Source: Thiotrichales bacterium
Lineage (GTDB): Bacteria > Pseudomonadota > Gammaproteobacteria > J044
DNA: 10,299 bases
Direction of reading: 5' to 3'
Assembly: GCA_024762895.1 (NCBI GenBank)
Contig: JANTGN010000084.1
Span: 1 to 10,299 of the forward strand
Under the pieces are notes generated by a model. That model saw only the letters and a program-made list of their open reading frames with translations, made no database searches and was not told where the DNA came from. A program made the translations under genes and the position numbers. This document shows, piece by piece, positions 1 through 7,292 of the stretch (position 1 is the stretch's first letter; every line of letters starts with the position of its first letter).

Positions 1-624
1 GCCATAAAGGCTACCCGTATAGATAATATGTTGTTCAGGGTGGTCCCAGTCCTTGGAGGGCATGGCCGCAGGGACTACCGTTGCTGTTCGAATGATGTGG
101 ATTGGTTTTTTAATATCGTAGCTTTGCCTGATATCTTTAGCCAGGGCCTCACTGATGGCAGTTAAGGTAGTAGCATGATTCAGCGTATAAGACTCCAGTT
201 TTTTGAGTTTCTTTTTGTTGCCAGGATTAGTGGTCGATTCGGTAAATATCTCATGGGCATCGTAGAGTAGAGGTATATCCGGGTGATGGCGTAGCAGGAA
301 GTAGGCAGTTTTTAGATGCCGGGCGATAATCAGGTCTGGTTTCTTATCCAGGCGATTAATATATTGAGATAATTTGTAATTGAATATCTTGTTACTGTTG
401 ATCTTAAGTCCGGCAAATTGAATGGACCTGGATATGGTCACCGGATTGAAGCCGGGCATAGTTTTCAGGCCATAATGTGAATAAATGGCATTAGAATCAT
501 TGCCGCTATGAATCAGGTCTACTCGACAGCCTTGCCTGGCCAGGGCCTGGGTGATATTAACCACCTGTACACCACGTGCCTTTTTGATAGGTAAAGGCTC
601 AGGGAAAGGATACAGAATGAACAT
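1..624 (-). CDS. GT4-type glycosyltransferase, N-terminal part (cut by left window edge)
   Basis: This is an open frame of 208 codons from an ATG at 624 that reaches the window edge without a stop. The start MFILYPFPEP followed by KKARGVQVVNITQALARQG (about residues 14-32) is the nucleotide-sugar GT-B N-terminal domain pattern. YDAHEIF (121-127) and TAISEALAKDI (155-165) are typical of GT4 enzymes at the end of that domain, and IIYTGSLYG (200-208) is the first strand and loop of the C-terminal donor domain. The catalytic EX7E region lies outside the window, so activity cannot be judged. It begins 2 nt after the FkbM stop codon and is the last visible gene of the left operon, so translation is probably coupled. 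Its likely role is transfer of one sugar onto the LPS core or a related surface glycan at the cytoplasmic face of the inner membrane. Donor and acceptor are unknown. Confidence 0.85.
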   Translation of the reverse strand, partial: MFILYPFPEPLPIKKARGVQVVNITQALARQGCRVDLIHSGNDSNAIYSHYGLKTMPGFNPVTISRSIQFAGLKINSNKIFNYKLSQYINRLDKKPDLIIARHLKTAYFLLRHHPDIPLLYDAHEIFTESTTNPGNKKKLKKLESYTLNHATTLTAISEALAKDIRQSYDIKKPIHIIRTATVVPAAMPSKDWDHPEQHIIYTGSLYG

Positions 625-626
625 CC

Positions 627-1565
627 CTATGAGGCCTCATCTGGTGATCCAAGGGGCAATGCAAGCAGGTCTCCATTCAATGGGTAGTCCCATTTGACGG
701 GAAGTAGCATGTTGTAATCATATCGAGTGATATAAAACACCTCATAACGGTGTTTAATGAAGTAAGATTTTATTCTCTGTTTAGATCTAGTTGCGTCTTC
801 ACTATTTAAAAAATTAATATCTTCATGCTCAAGAATAATGACAGGCTTATTGTTTTTAATTAAACCATCTGCTCCTTCCAGCACCTCGGCCTCAAATCCC
901 TGTACGTCTATTTTAATGACTGAGACTGGTTTTATGAACTTGTCTGAATAGGAATCAAGTGTAGTAACATCCACAGGTATAATATTTTCTTCTCGAACTG
1001 GTTTTCTAGGCGGAATAAATGTTGATAACCCGATATCACCTGAATCATCGTCATAATGGTGGAAATCCAGGGTTTCATGTTTATTTCCTAATGCCTGCTT
1101 GTGAATGGTCAGGTTAGATATCGGGTTGAGTGACAGATTGTACCTGAGACGCTTTATGGCAATGGAGCTGGGCTCAAAGGCATGGATGTCCGCCTCGGGA
1201 TATAGCAGGGACAGTGCAATACTGATGGTGCCCACATTGGCGCCTATATCGATGATGGTGCTTTGGCTTTTGATATGTGAATTTAAGGTGTTGAATACAG
1301 GGCCGGAGAAGAGTCCTTGTCTTATGACCTGGCGATCAATATGAGACCTTGGGTTACAGAGGAACAAGGCCCTGATATTACCTTGCTGGCTTCTGATTAG
1401 AATTTGATTATCGATTTGAAACTGGGCCTGATCTTTATCAGAGACATAGGGGAAGGGCTTTTGGGGGATTTTACTTAGCCTTTTCAGATATCTCAGGCTA
1501 TCTATGGACTGATAAGGGGTTAATAACCCCAGCTTATAAAGCCTTTTAATAAGTTTCTTTATCAT
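627..1565 (-). CDS. FkbM-family SAM-dependent methyltransferase
   Basis: The 312-residue protein has the class I methyltransferase SAM-binding motif DIGANVG (residues 106-112), an acidic residue ending the second strand in HAFEP (E131), and the FkbM signature KIDVQGFEAEVLEGA (about 218-232) followed by ILEHE (244-248). FkbM proteins are usually O-methyltransferases acting on sugars or polyketides; here the neighbours suggest methylation of a core or surface-glycan sugar. The N-terminus MIKKLIKRLYKLG is a basic amphipathic stretch that could touch the membrane. I chose the ATG at 1565 because it forms an ATGA overlap with the stop of the upstream glycosyltransferase. A longer in-frame ATG at 1625 exists but would add 20 residues lying wholly within the upstream gene. 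The gene is visibly A+T-rich. The family call is firm; the substrate is unknown. Confidence 0.9.
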   Translation of the reverse strand: MIKKLIKRLYKLGLLTPYQSIDSLRYLKRLSKIPQKPFPYVSDKDQAQFQIDNQILIRSQQGNIRALFLCNPRSHIDRQVIRQGLFSGPVFNTLNSHIKSQSTIIDIGANVGTISIALSLLYPEADIHAFEPSSIAIKRLRYNLSLNPISNLTIHKQALGNKHETLDFHHYDDDSGDIGLSTFIPPRKPVREENIIPVDVTTLDSYSDKFIKPVSVIKIDVQGFEAEVLEGADGLIKNNKPVIILEHEDINFLNSEDATRSKQRIKSYFIKHRYEVFYITRYDYNMLLPVKWDYPLNGDLLALPLGSPDEAS

Positions 1566-2671
1566 GTATTTCTTGTTGATATGGCGGCAATCAGGTCCAG
1601 GAAATTTTTCGTGACCTGATCCCATGTAAAATTATCAAGGATTCTCTCTCTTGGATGTCCCTTAAACCCATTCGTGAGAATTTCATCCATGTGCTGTGTG
1701 ATTTGTTCTGGGTTTTTGGGTGTCACCAAGACAGAGTCATCTCCAACAACCTCGGGAATACCGCCCACCCTGCAGGATATAACTGGAGTATCTGTGGCCA
1801 TGGCCTCGGCGATGGATATGCCAAAGGTTTCATCCGCAACACTAGGGTAAAGCGCTAGAGTGGCAATGGAGTAGTAGTGGGGTAGGGATTCATTGGGAAT
1901 TCTACCCGTGAAAGTTATCCGGTCTTCCGTGCCGAGGTCTTTGCTGAGTTGTTCCAGTTCTTTACGATAAGCACCCTCACCAGCGATTAGATAACGGATA
2001 CGATCTTTAAAATGACTGTTCGCTATGGCCTCGATGGCATATTGTATGCCTTTCCAGCCAATCAGGCGGACTGCACTGAATAACACGTATTCATTCGGGT
2101 CAATCTCATATTGCTTGATGATCCCTGGGTCAGGGTCTAATGGCCGGAATAGGTCGGTGTTGACGCCATTATGCAGGACCTCTGGCCTTAGCTGACAATA
2201 GTCATATACTTGTTGTGCATTAAAATGGCTGCAGGCCAGTACCAGGTCGCAGGCATGAACCAGTTTTTTATAGCCCCTGAAGAACTCTGTTCCATGAGAG
2301 CTATACACGACCTTGCCACCCTTTCTCAAACGATAATAGAGTGCTAGAGGGAGGTCGAAGGGTTTATGAACATAAATAATATCGTAAGGGTGGCTACGCA
2401 ATTCAGACCAGGCGTGAAAAGCAAAAGAAAGCCGTTCACCCATTTTTTTAAAACGTGAACCCAGGTCCCAGATGCGCTCTCTTGGAATAAAAGGGAAGCG
2501 GTATACCTTGACGGTACCAGGTAGCGAGATATCAACAGGGCCTTCGCCCGTATAGAGATCTACATGCACTTTGCGTTCCGCAAGGTTTTGGGTCAGCTCA
2601 TTGACAAAGGTTTCCACACCTCCGTGTTTCGTACCAGAGGTGAGGTTAATCATGGCAATGCGTATGCCCAT
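1562..2671 (-). CDS. GT4 (GT-B fold) glycosyltransferase
   Basis: The 369-residue protein has a complete GT4 architecture. The N-terminal acceptor domain opens with IAMINLTSGTKHGGVETFV (residues 5-23), including the glycine-rich loop. The C-terminal donor domain runs from VLFSAVRLIGWKGIQYAIEA (about 196-215), with R202 and K207 in the phosphate-binding positions, through YLIAGEGAYRKEL (227-239) to the EX7E motif E281-E289 in DETFGISIAEAMA. The following PVISCRVGGIPEVV is the usual donor-site strand and loop. It is a retaining enzyme by family. Its start lies 2 nt after the stop of the upstream GT9 gene, and its end overlaps the FkbM gene by 4 nt (ATGA), so it sits inside one transcription unit. 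It probably adds a hexose or similar sugar during LPS core assembly in the cytoplasm; specificity cannot be read from the sequence. Confidence 0.92.
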   Translation of the reverse strand: MGIRIAMINLTSGTKHGGVETFVNELTQNLAERKVHVDLYTGEGPVDISLPGTVKVYRFPFIPRERIWDLGSRFKKMGERLSFAFHAWSELRSHPYDIIYVHKPFDLPLALYYRLRKGGKVVYSSHGTEFFRGYKKLVHACDLVLACSHFNAQQVYDYCQLRPEVLHNGVNTDLFRPLDPDPGIIKQYEIDPNEYVLFSAVRLIGWKGIQYAIEAIANSHFKDRIRYLIAGEGAYRKELEQLSKDLGTEDRITFTGRIPNESLPHYYSIATLALYPSVADETFGISIAEAMATDTPVISCRVGGIPEVVGDDSVLVTPKNPEQITQHMDEILTNGFKGHPRERILDNFTWDQVTKNFLDLIAAISTRNT

Positions 2672-2673
2672 GA

Positions 2674-3675
2674 TTATTGGCCCGCCTTGTTCAGCTGGCG
2701 CTCGCAGGCTGAGAAAACAGCCTCAACGGGCACGTCGGATATAGGGGTTTCCCTTGAGCACTCAGAAGCATAGGCGGAATGTTCGATCACTTCCAGATTT
2801 TCACGTTGTAAAGGCATCAGCAGTGCGCCTGGGTGATAACAGTGATAGATAGCGACCATAGGGGTTTCCAGAGCACCTACAATATGGGTGGGGCCTGTAT
2901 CAACACCTATATACAAATCGAGCTGCCCCATCAGGGCGGCACTTTCACGTAATGTCAGATTACCACAGCTGTTTGCAATGGCCTGGCCAGGTGCCTGGAC
3001 GAGTGACTGTGTTTTATCCCGACACTCATGATCGCCCAGCAGGATAAAAGCGGTATCCTTATGCTGTAAGGCTAGCCTTTCAATCAGGGATAAAAAATGA
3101 TCCAGCGGCCAGTTCCTGTAAGGCTTGGTAGGAAAACTCATGGCCTGTATGCCGATCAGAGTATCGGGTATGCGGCCGAAGGCCTCCTGTATCCATTGTC
3201 TGGCCCATGTTTTTTCCTGTTCGGTTATTTGGTAGGCAACACGAAGATCCTGAGTCTCTATATTTAAGGGGGCAAGCAGCATGAGTCGCTCGATGACGGC
3301 ATGCGTAGCCTCACTGGGTGGAGTGACGCACTCAAGATCAGGCAGATGCTCATGCTGATCGTGCCTGAATGTAATGACCTTCTTTGAGACGCGTCGCGCG
3401 TAAGCCAGTAAGGCCGTATCCTTGCTATATACAATGCAGAGATCGTATGGCTTACCCGGCAGGTGACCTTTAAACGGGGCAAGCTTCTTTGTGATTTTTC
3501 CCAGTTCGTCGATAAAGGGCAGGTTTTCCAGGACCGTTTTCCGAGCGGGGTGTGCCAGAACGGTGATGCGTGCAGCCGGGTAGTGCTCATGTAGACTGCG
3601 CATCGCTGGCGTGGCTAACAGGGTATCTCCTATACGTGCAACTATGATGACCAGAATGTTATTAGGTTCTTGCAT
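2674..3675 (-). CDS. GT9 family glycosyltransferase (ADP-heptose:LPS heptosyltransferase-like)
   Basis: The protein has 333 residues from the ATG at 3675. The N-terminal Rossmann domain starts ILVIIVARIGDTLLATPAM, with the GT9 catalytic-type Asp in ARIGD (D17). The C-terminal domain has AMSFPTKPYRNWPLDHF, with a Lys (K184) where heptosyltransferases place a donor-phosphate contact, and the family signature IGVDTGPTH (about 256-264). By family it transfers heptose from ADP-heptose to the LPS inner core on the cytoplasmic side of the inner membrane. It is the first gene of the left operon. A GTG at 3690 would add five residues (with NHES), but GT9 proteins usually begin just before the first strand, so I prefer the ATG. 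Neither start has a clear Shine-Dalgarno sequence. A tandem heptamer TGATTCA (3676-3689) sits immediately upstream of the ATG. It is not clearly WaaC, WaaF or WaaQ, so I give no symbol. Confidence 0.9.
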   Translation of the reverse strand: MQEPNNILVIIVARIGDTLLATPAMRSLHEHYPAARITVLAHPARKTVLENLPFIDELGKITKKLAPFKGHLPGKPYDLCIVYSKDTALLAYARRVSKKVITFRHDQHEHLPDLECVTPPSEATHAVIERLMLLAPLNIETQDLRVAYQITEQEKTWARQWIQEAFGRIPDTLIGIQAMSFPTKPYRNWPLDHFLSLIERLALQHKDTAFILLGDHECRDKTQSLVQAPGQAIANSCGNLTLRESAALMGQLDLYIGVDTGPTHIVGALETPMVAIYHCYHPGALLMPLQRENLEVIEHSAYASECSRETPISDVPVEAVFSACERQLNKAGQ

Positions 3676-3783
3676 TGATTCATGATTCACGTGGGTGGTC
3701 TATCGATGCCGTCAGGCTGGTTTAAATACACTGTAATTCATTCGACGCGGGGTGTTGTGTACATGCGTGCTGCTAAGCGATAA

Positions 3784-3789
3784 ATTATA
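3784..3789 (-). promoter_or_regulatory. Possible -10 element for the left operon
   Basis: Read on the minus strand this is a perfect TATAAT, about 110 nt upstream of the GT9 start. The sequence at the expected -35 distance (around 3806-3812) matches TTGACA poorly, so if it is a sigma70-type promoter it would be weak or activator-dependent. Transcription would begin near 3777 and leave a leader of roughly 100 nt. Confidence 0.35.
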
Positions 3790-3905
3790 CAGGTCTTCCC
3801 CAGAATTGAATGCGGGCATTGGTGATGCTTTAGGTCTGCTGCGTTCTTTAATCATTCTCTGTATGGGTACTCAACCGGTCTTATCTCAACACCAACGCAG
3901 ATAGC

Positions 3906-3922
3906 AGTGAGATAATATCACA
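3906..3922. promoter_or_regulatory. Imperfect palindrome AGTGA-N7-TCACA, possible operator
   Basis: Positions 3907-3921 form a 15-bp near-palindrome with 7-base arms (GTGAGAT and ATATCAC) matching at six of seven positions around a central A. It contains a GATAAT that resembles a -10 box for the plus-strand GT4 gene. The half-sites resemble those of CRP/FNR-family regulators (TGTGA-N6-TCACA), but the spacer is seven, not six, bases. A regulator here is an inference. Confidence 0.3.
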
Positions 3923-3955
3923 AGATGTGTATCCATTTGATATTTTAACGTTTTT

Positions 3956-3962
3956 AAGAAGG
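3956..3962 (+). promoter_or_regulatory. Ribosome binding site of the plus-strand GT4 gene
   Basis: AAGAAGG lies 8 nt upstream of the ATG at 3971, at good spacing for a Shine-Dalgarno element. It is the clearest ribosome binding site in the window and fixes the start of this gene. Confidence 0.7.
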
Positions 3963-3970
3963 TTGTCTGA

Positions 3971-5071
3971 ATGAGCGATACTAGGGTACTGCATACGGAA
4001 TGGTCCGATGGTTGGGGTGGTCAGGAGATTCGTATTATTAATGAGATGCTCGCCGTCAGGGAGCAGGGTGTCGAGGTATTTCTGGCCTGTCGTAGCAAGG
4101 CTCGGATTAAGCTAGAAGCAGAGCGTCATAACATTCCCGTCTTCGTTTTACCCTTCAGGGGCAATGCCGATCTTCGTACACTGTTTGCGCTCAGGCGTAT
4201 TATAAAAAAACAGAACATAGACATCGTAAATACCCATAGTGGCAAGGATACCTGGGTTGGTGGGCTGGCCGCAAAGCTGGCTGGGGCAAAATTCATAAGA
4301 ACGCGTCATCTCTCTAATCCGATCAATCCAGCACGAACCAATTTCATCAATGGCCTGGCGGATTATGTATTAACCACGGGCGAATCGGTACGTGAGGACA
4401 TGATACGGAATAATCGCATTCGGCCAGACAGGATTGAGTCTGTCCCCACGGGTATTGATGAGACATTATTCGATCCCGGTCTATACAATCGAGCAGAAAA
4501 CAGGGCGCAGTTCGGTATTCACGATGACGAGATTGCGATTGGTATTGTTGCCGTACTCAGGGGGTTCAAGCGGCATGATCTGCTACTTGAGGTGGCAGGT
4601 CATCTGATTGCGAAATACCCCAGGCTCAGATTCATTATTGCCGGTGAGGGGCCCAAGCGATCATCGATAGAGAAAACGATTCAGGAGCAGGGGCTGCAGG
4701 ATCATGTCCTGATGCTGGGGCATGTCGATGAACCTCAGAAAGTCCTGGCGGCCCTGGATATCTTTACCCTGACCTCGGATAGCAAAGAGGGTGTGCCCCA
4801 GTCGGTGATGCAGGCCATGCTTATGGGGCTTCCTGTAGTGGCGACCGCATCGGGGAGCACGCGAGACCTGCTTCATGATGATAATTTTATTCTGGTTGAA
4901 CCTGGCAATGTACAGGAGCTGGAAGAGGGGCTTGAACGCCTGATCAAGGATGCACAACTGCGCGCTGAGTATTCAGGAAAGGCCCGGGCTTATATCGTTG
5001 AGCATTTCTCAAAAAGTGTCATGGTCCAGCGCTTACTCAGTATCTATGACAAACTGATGGACAGGTCTTAG
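3971..5071 (+). CDS. GT4-like glycosyltransferase with EX7Q variant motif
   Basis: The 366-residue GT-B protein begins RVLHTEWSDGWGGQEIRI (residues 5-22), where the glycine loop binds substrate. VNTHSGKDTWVGGLAAKLAG (86-105) and TRHLSNPINP (111-120) belong to the acceptor domain. The donor domain carries AVLRGFKRHDLLLEV (194-208), IIAGEGPKRSSIE (222-234) and SKEGVPQSVMQAML (271-284). The second acidic residue of the usual EX7E motif is Gln here (E273, Q281). From memory, the EGVPQ...Q form recurs in a GT4 subgroup found near LPS heptosyltransferase genes, so I read it as a subfamily trait rather than a dead enzyme. It is transcribed alone from the divergent region and its stop overlaps the convergent operon's last stop by 4 bp. 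Its probable job is adding a sugar to the LPS core; donor and acceptor are unknown. Confidence 0.9.
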   Translation: MSDTRVLHTEWSDGWGGQEIRIINEMLAVREQGVEVFLACRSKARIKLEAERHNIPVFVLPFRGNADLRTLFALRRIIKKQNIDIVNTHSGKDTWVGGLAAKLAGAKFIRTRHLSNPINPARTNFINGLADYVLTTGESVREDMIRNNRIRPDRIESVPTGIDETLFDPGLYNRAENRAQFGIHDDEIAIGIVAVLRGFKRHDLLLEVAGHLIAKYPRLRFIIAGEGPKRSSIEKTIQEQGLQDHVLMLGHVDEPQKVLAALDIFTLTSDSKEGVPQSVMQAMLMGLPVVATASGSTRDLLHDDNFILVEPGNVQELEEGLERLIKDAQLRAEYSGKARAYIVEHFSKSVMVQRLLSIYDKLMDRS

Positions 5072-6213
5072 CGGGCCTCAGCATCGGTTAGCAACAGGTC
5101 TTTATACAGGTCGGTCATCGCTCTTCCCATGGATTCCAGATCATAGGGTTCGATTGTCTGTCGAGCAGCCTCTCCCTGCCTTAAGGCAGCGGCTGGAATC
5201 ATGAGTTCCTGCATGGACCAGGATATGGCCTCAATATCCAGGGCATCACAGACATAGCCGTTTTCTCCCTGGCTGATAAACTCTGCACCCCCACTCTTGT
5301 TGCTGGTGATCACTGGCAGGCCACAGGCCATGGCCTCGAGTATGACATTAGGAAAGGGGTCGTACAGTGTGGGCAGGACCATGGCATCTGCGGCGCCGTA
5401 ATAGGGTCCGACATCGGACAGTTTGCCCAGAAAGTGTACTCGCTTATTCAGGCCCAGGCCCTTTGCCAGTGCTTCGTATCTTTTTCGGTGTTTGTCTTCA
5501 CCAACAATGACGCCATGAGCCGTATCAGGCAGGAGAGCCAGCGACTTGATCAGTGCGGCTGCACCCTTGCGTTCAAACCCGGAACCCACAAAAAGAAACA
5601 GGGAATGATCATTGGGTATTTCCAGCGATTCACGAATGTTGTGACGATGCTCTTTCAGTCTGGGATGGAATCGATCGGTATCGACACCACTGTAGATGAC
5701 ATGTAACTTGTTTTCTGGAATATCGAAATAGCCCAGGATCTCATCTCGCACCATCTCAGAGTTACAGATCACGGCCTTCAGTGTGGGGCTTTCAAACATA
5801 CGCCTTTCGGTGGCCATGACATAACGATGATAGGGGTTGGCCCATAATAACTTTGCTCGTATGGGCGGCAGGACACGAGAGCGCTGGCGTAGCCACTCCC
5901 TGTGTACACCATCTCCCGCTCGGTAGAGATCACAGCAGTTCAGTCGCTCATGGGACTGGAGCAGGTCAAAGCGTTCCTGTTGACGTATCTTACAGACACA
6001 ACGAGCAAAGCCTGCATCTCGCCACAGGCGGCCAAGATAAAAGGGATTACAGCGTAGGGCCTTTGCCTGGCCAGTCCCGGACCATTTTCGGGCAATCAGG
6101 GTGACCTCGACATCATCACGTTCCAGGGCCTCTATGGCGCGGGAGATAAAACGCTCTGCGCCGCCATCATCCCGGTACCGCTGTCGTACCAGGGCAATCC
6201 TCAGAGGTCTCAT
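5068..6213 (-). CDS. GT4 glycosyltransferase, WaaG-like
   Basis: The 381-residue protein starts RIALVRQRYRDDGGAERFIS (residues 5-24), the GT4 N-terminal glycine loop. LLQSHERLNCCDLYRAGDG (84-102) sits where E. coli WaaG has its GFNKMPGLDVYFAAD segment. The donor domain has VGSGFERKGAAALI (209-222; R215, K216 as phosphate contacts), VIVGEDKHRKRYEALAKGLG (235-254) and DPFPNVILEAMACG (285-298), a DX7E form of the catalytic motif (D285, E293). The layout matches WaaG, which adds the first outer-core glucose to inner-core heptose, but identity to it looks modest, so the exact sugar is uncertain. The gene overlaps waaQ by 4 nt (ATGA) and ends the right operon. Co-occurrence with waaQ, also a waaG neighbour in enterobacteria, supports a core role. 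Confidence 0.9.
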   Translation of the reverse strand: MRPLRIALVRQRYRDDGGAERFISRAIEALERDDVEVTLIARKWSGTGQAKALRCNPFYLGRLWRDAGFARCVCKIRQQERFDLLQSHERLNCCDLYRAGDGVHREWLRQRSRVLPPIRAKLLWANPYHRYVMATERRMFESPTLKAVICNSEMVRDEILGYFDIPENKLHVIYSGVDTDRFHPRLKEHRHNIRESLEIPNDHSLFLFVGSGFERKGAAALIKSLALLPDTAHGVIVGEDKHRKRYEALAKGLGLNKRVHFLGKLSDVGPYYGAADAMVLPTLYDPFPNVILEAMACGLPVITSNKSGGAEFISQGENGYVCDALDIEAISWSMQELMIPAAALRQGEAARQTIEPYDLESMGRAMTDLYKDLLLTDAEAR

Positions 6214-7292
6214 GTGATCAACAGGTCCTCGATGGCATTCAGGGCATCATTGGGTGAGATATGTTCCAGACAGTCGCTGACCTTGCTGCCTGCACAGCCA
6301 TCCATGCCACAGGGGCGGCAGGATATATCGCTGATGAGTGTGTGGCTAGGTACCATCCAGGGGCCCCATTCCTGGTCACCACTGGGCCCAAACAGCGCCA
6401 CGGTGGGTGTGCCCATGGCCGCGGCTATATGCATGGGCACGGAGTCCATACCGATAAAACACTGAGCACGGGCCGTGAGGGCGGAGAGTTCTTTCAGGCT
6501 CAGCTGGCCGGATAAATCGATGACTGGCTGTCTCAGCGGAGCAAGAATGTCCTTTACCATGGATAGCTCTGCCTGGGTCGGTGCGGCGGTGATCACCACC
6601 TGGTGACCTCGTGACTGGAGATCTTCAATCAATTGGGTGCATTTTTCGATACTCCAGCACTTGAACAACCACCGGGACGTGGGGTGAAAGTGAATAAAGG
6701 ACTGGTTATCGGCCTTATGCTCTTTGAGCAGTTGCTCTACCTTTTGCTCTGCCTCTTTACCGGGAACCAGTACAAGATTACGTTCGGTTTCGCTGGGTTG
6801 TAGCCCGAGATGGCGCAGGGCGTCGAGATGTTTTTCCACGGTATGACGCAGGCGTGCGGGCAGGGGGTAATGATGCGTGAAACTGTGTTTCCAGAACCAG
6901 GTCTTGTTAAGCCAGGCTGGGGTGATGGCATAGGTGGGATTCAGGAATCGGCATAACCAGCCTCCGCGATTACTTTCAGTTAGGTGGATCACCAGGTCGT
7001 AAGAACGAGCCTTGAGGTTGTTAAACAAGGCAACCTCTTCGCGGACCTGAGCGAGAACACCTTCTTTCTTCCAGTTCCTGTCGATGAGATGTAGCTGGTC
7101 CAGGGCCGGGTGTTCGCTGAGCATATCCTGGGTCTCAGTGTAAACCAGGGCATCGATCTCCAGATGCGGGTAGTGGTTTTTTAAAACCTGTAGAACCGGG
7201 GATGTCAGAAGTACATCACCATGGTGGCGTAGTTTAATGATCAGTACCCGCTTAAGGGTATTGAAATCAATGGCGTTTCGATTCTTCGACAT
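6210..7292 (-). CDS. waaQ: LPS heptosyltransferase III (WaaQ/RfaQ-type, GT9)
   Basis: The protein has 360 residues from the ATG at 7292. KRVLIIKLRHHGDVLLTSP (about 14-32) carries the GT9 catalytic-type Asp (D26); VIHLTESNRGGWLCRFL (101-117) and HFHPTSRWLFKCWS (201-214, K211) are characteristic of the heptosyltransferase III subfamily, as is GMDSVPMHIAAAMGTPTVALFGPSG (about 281-305). A C-terminal cysteine set C-x2-C-x4-C-x7-C (325, 328, 333, 341) in CRPCGMDGCAGSKVSDC is also typical of it. The enzyme transfers a branching heptose from ADP-heptose to HepII of the inner core. An upstream GTG (7316) would add eight residues and lengthen the overlap with lpxL from 26 to 50 nt; I prefer the ATG, though neither start has a strong ribosome binding site. 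The gene lies within the lpxL-waaQ-GT4 transcription unit. Confidence 0.92.
   Translation of the reverse strand: MSKNRNAIDFNTLKRVLIIKLRHHGDVLLTSPVLQVLKNHYPHLEIDALVYTETQDMLSEHPALDQLHLIDRNWKKEGVLAQVREEVALFNNLKARSYDLVIHLTESNRGGWLCRFLNPTYAITPAWLNKTWFWKHSFTHHYPLPARLRHTVEKHLDALRHLGLQPSETERNLVLVPGKEAEQKVEQLLKEHKADNQSFIHFHPTSRWLFKCWSIEKCTQLIEDLQSRGHQVVITAAPTQAELSMVKDILAPLRQPVIDLSGQLSLKELSALTARAQCFIGMDSVPMHIAAAMGTPTVALFGPSGDQEWGPWMVPSHTLISDISCRPCGMDGCAGSKVSDCLEHISPNDALNAIEDLLIT

Larger units (their letters stand above)
3691..3970. other. Divergent intergenic region between the left operon and the plus-strand GT4 gene
   Basis: This 280-bp stretch separates two genes transcribed away from each other and so should carry both promoters. 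On the minus strand there is a perfect TATAAT (3784-3789). On the plus strand there is a GATAAT (3911-3916) inside an imperfect palindrome, followed by a strong ribosome binding site. I see no ORF of useful length, no RNA gene and no T-tailed hairpin. It is the longest non-coding stretch in the window. Confidence 0.6.

Noticed and set aside
3264..3590. Minus-strand open frame of 108 codons
   Set aside because: It is an out-of-frame shadow inside the GT9 gene at 2674-3675, with no family resemblance.
3676..3689. Tandem heptamer TGATTCA-TGATTCA next to the GT9 start
   Set aside because: Two copies of seven bases is too little to call a repeat element or binding site, and it may simply be part of a GTG-initiated coding sequence.
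5853..6104. Plus-strand open frame of 83 codons
   Set aside because: It is antisense to the WaaG-like GT4 gene, whose reading frame is intact and matches its family throughout.
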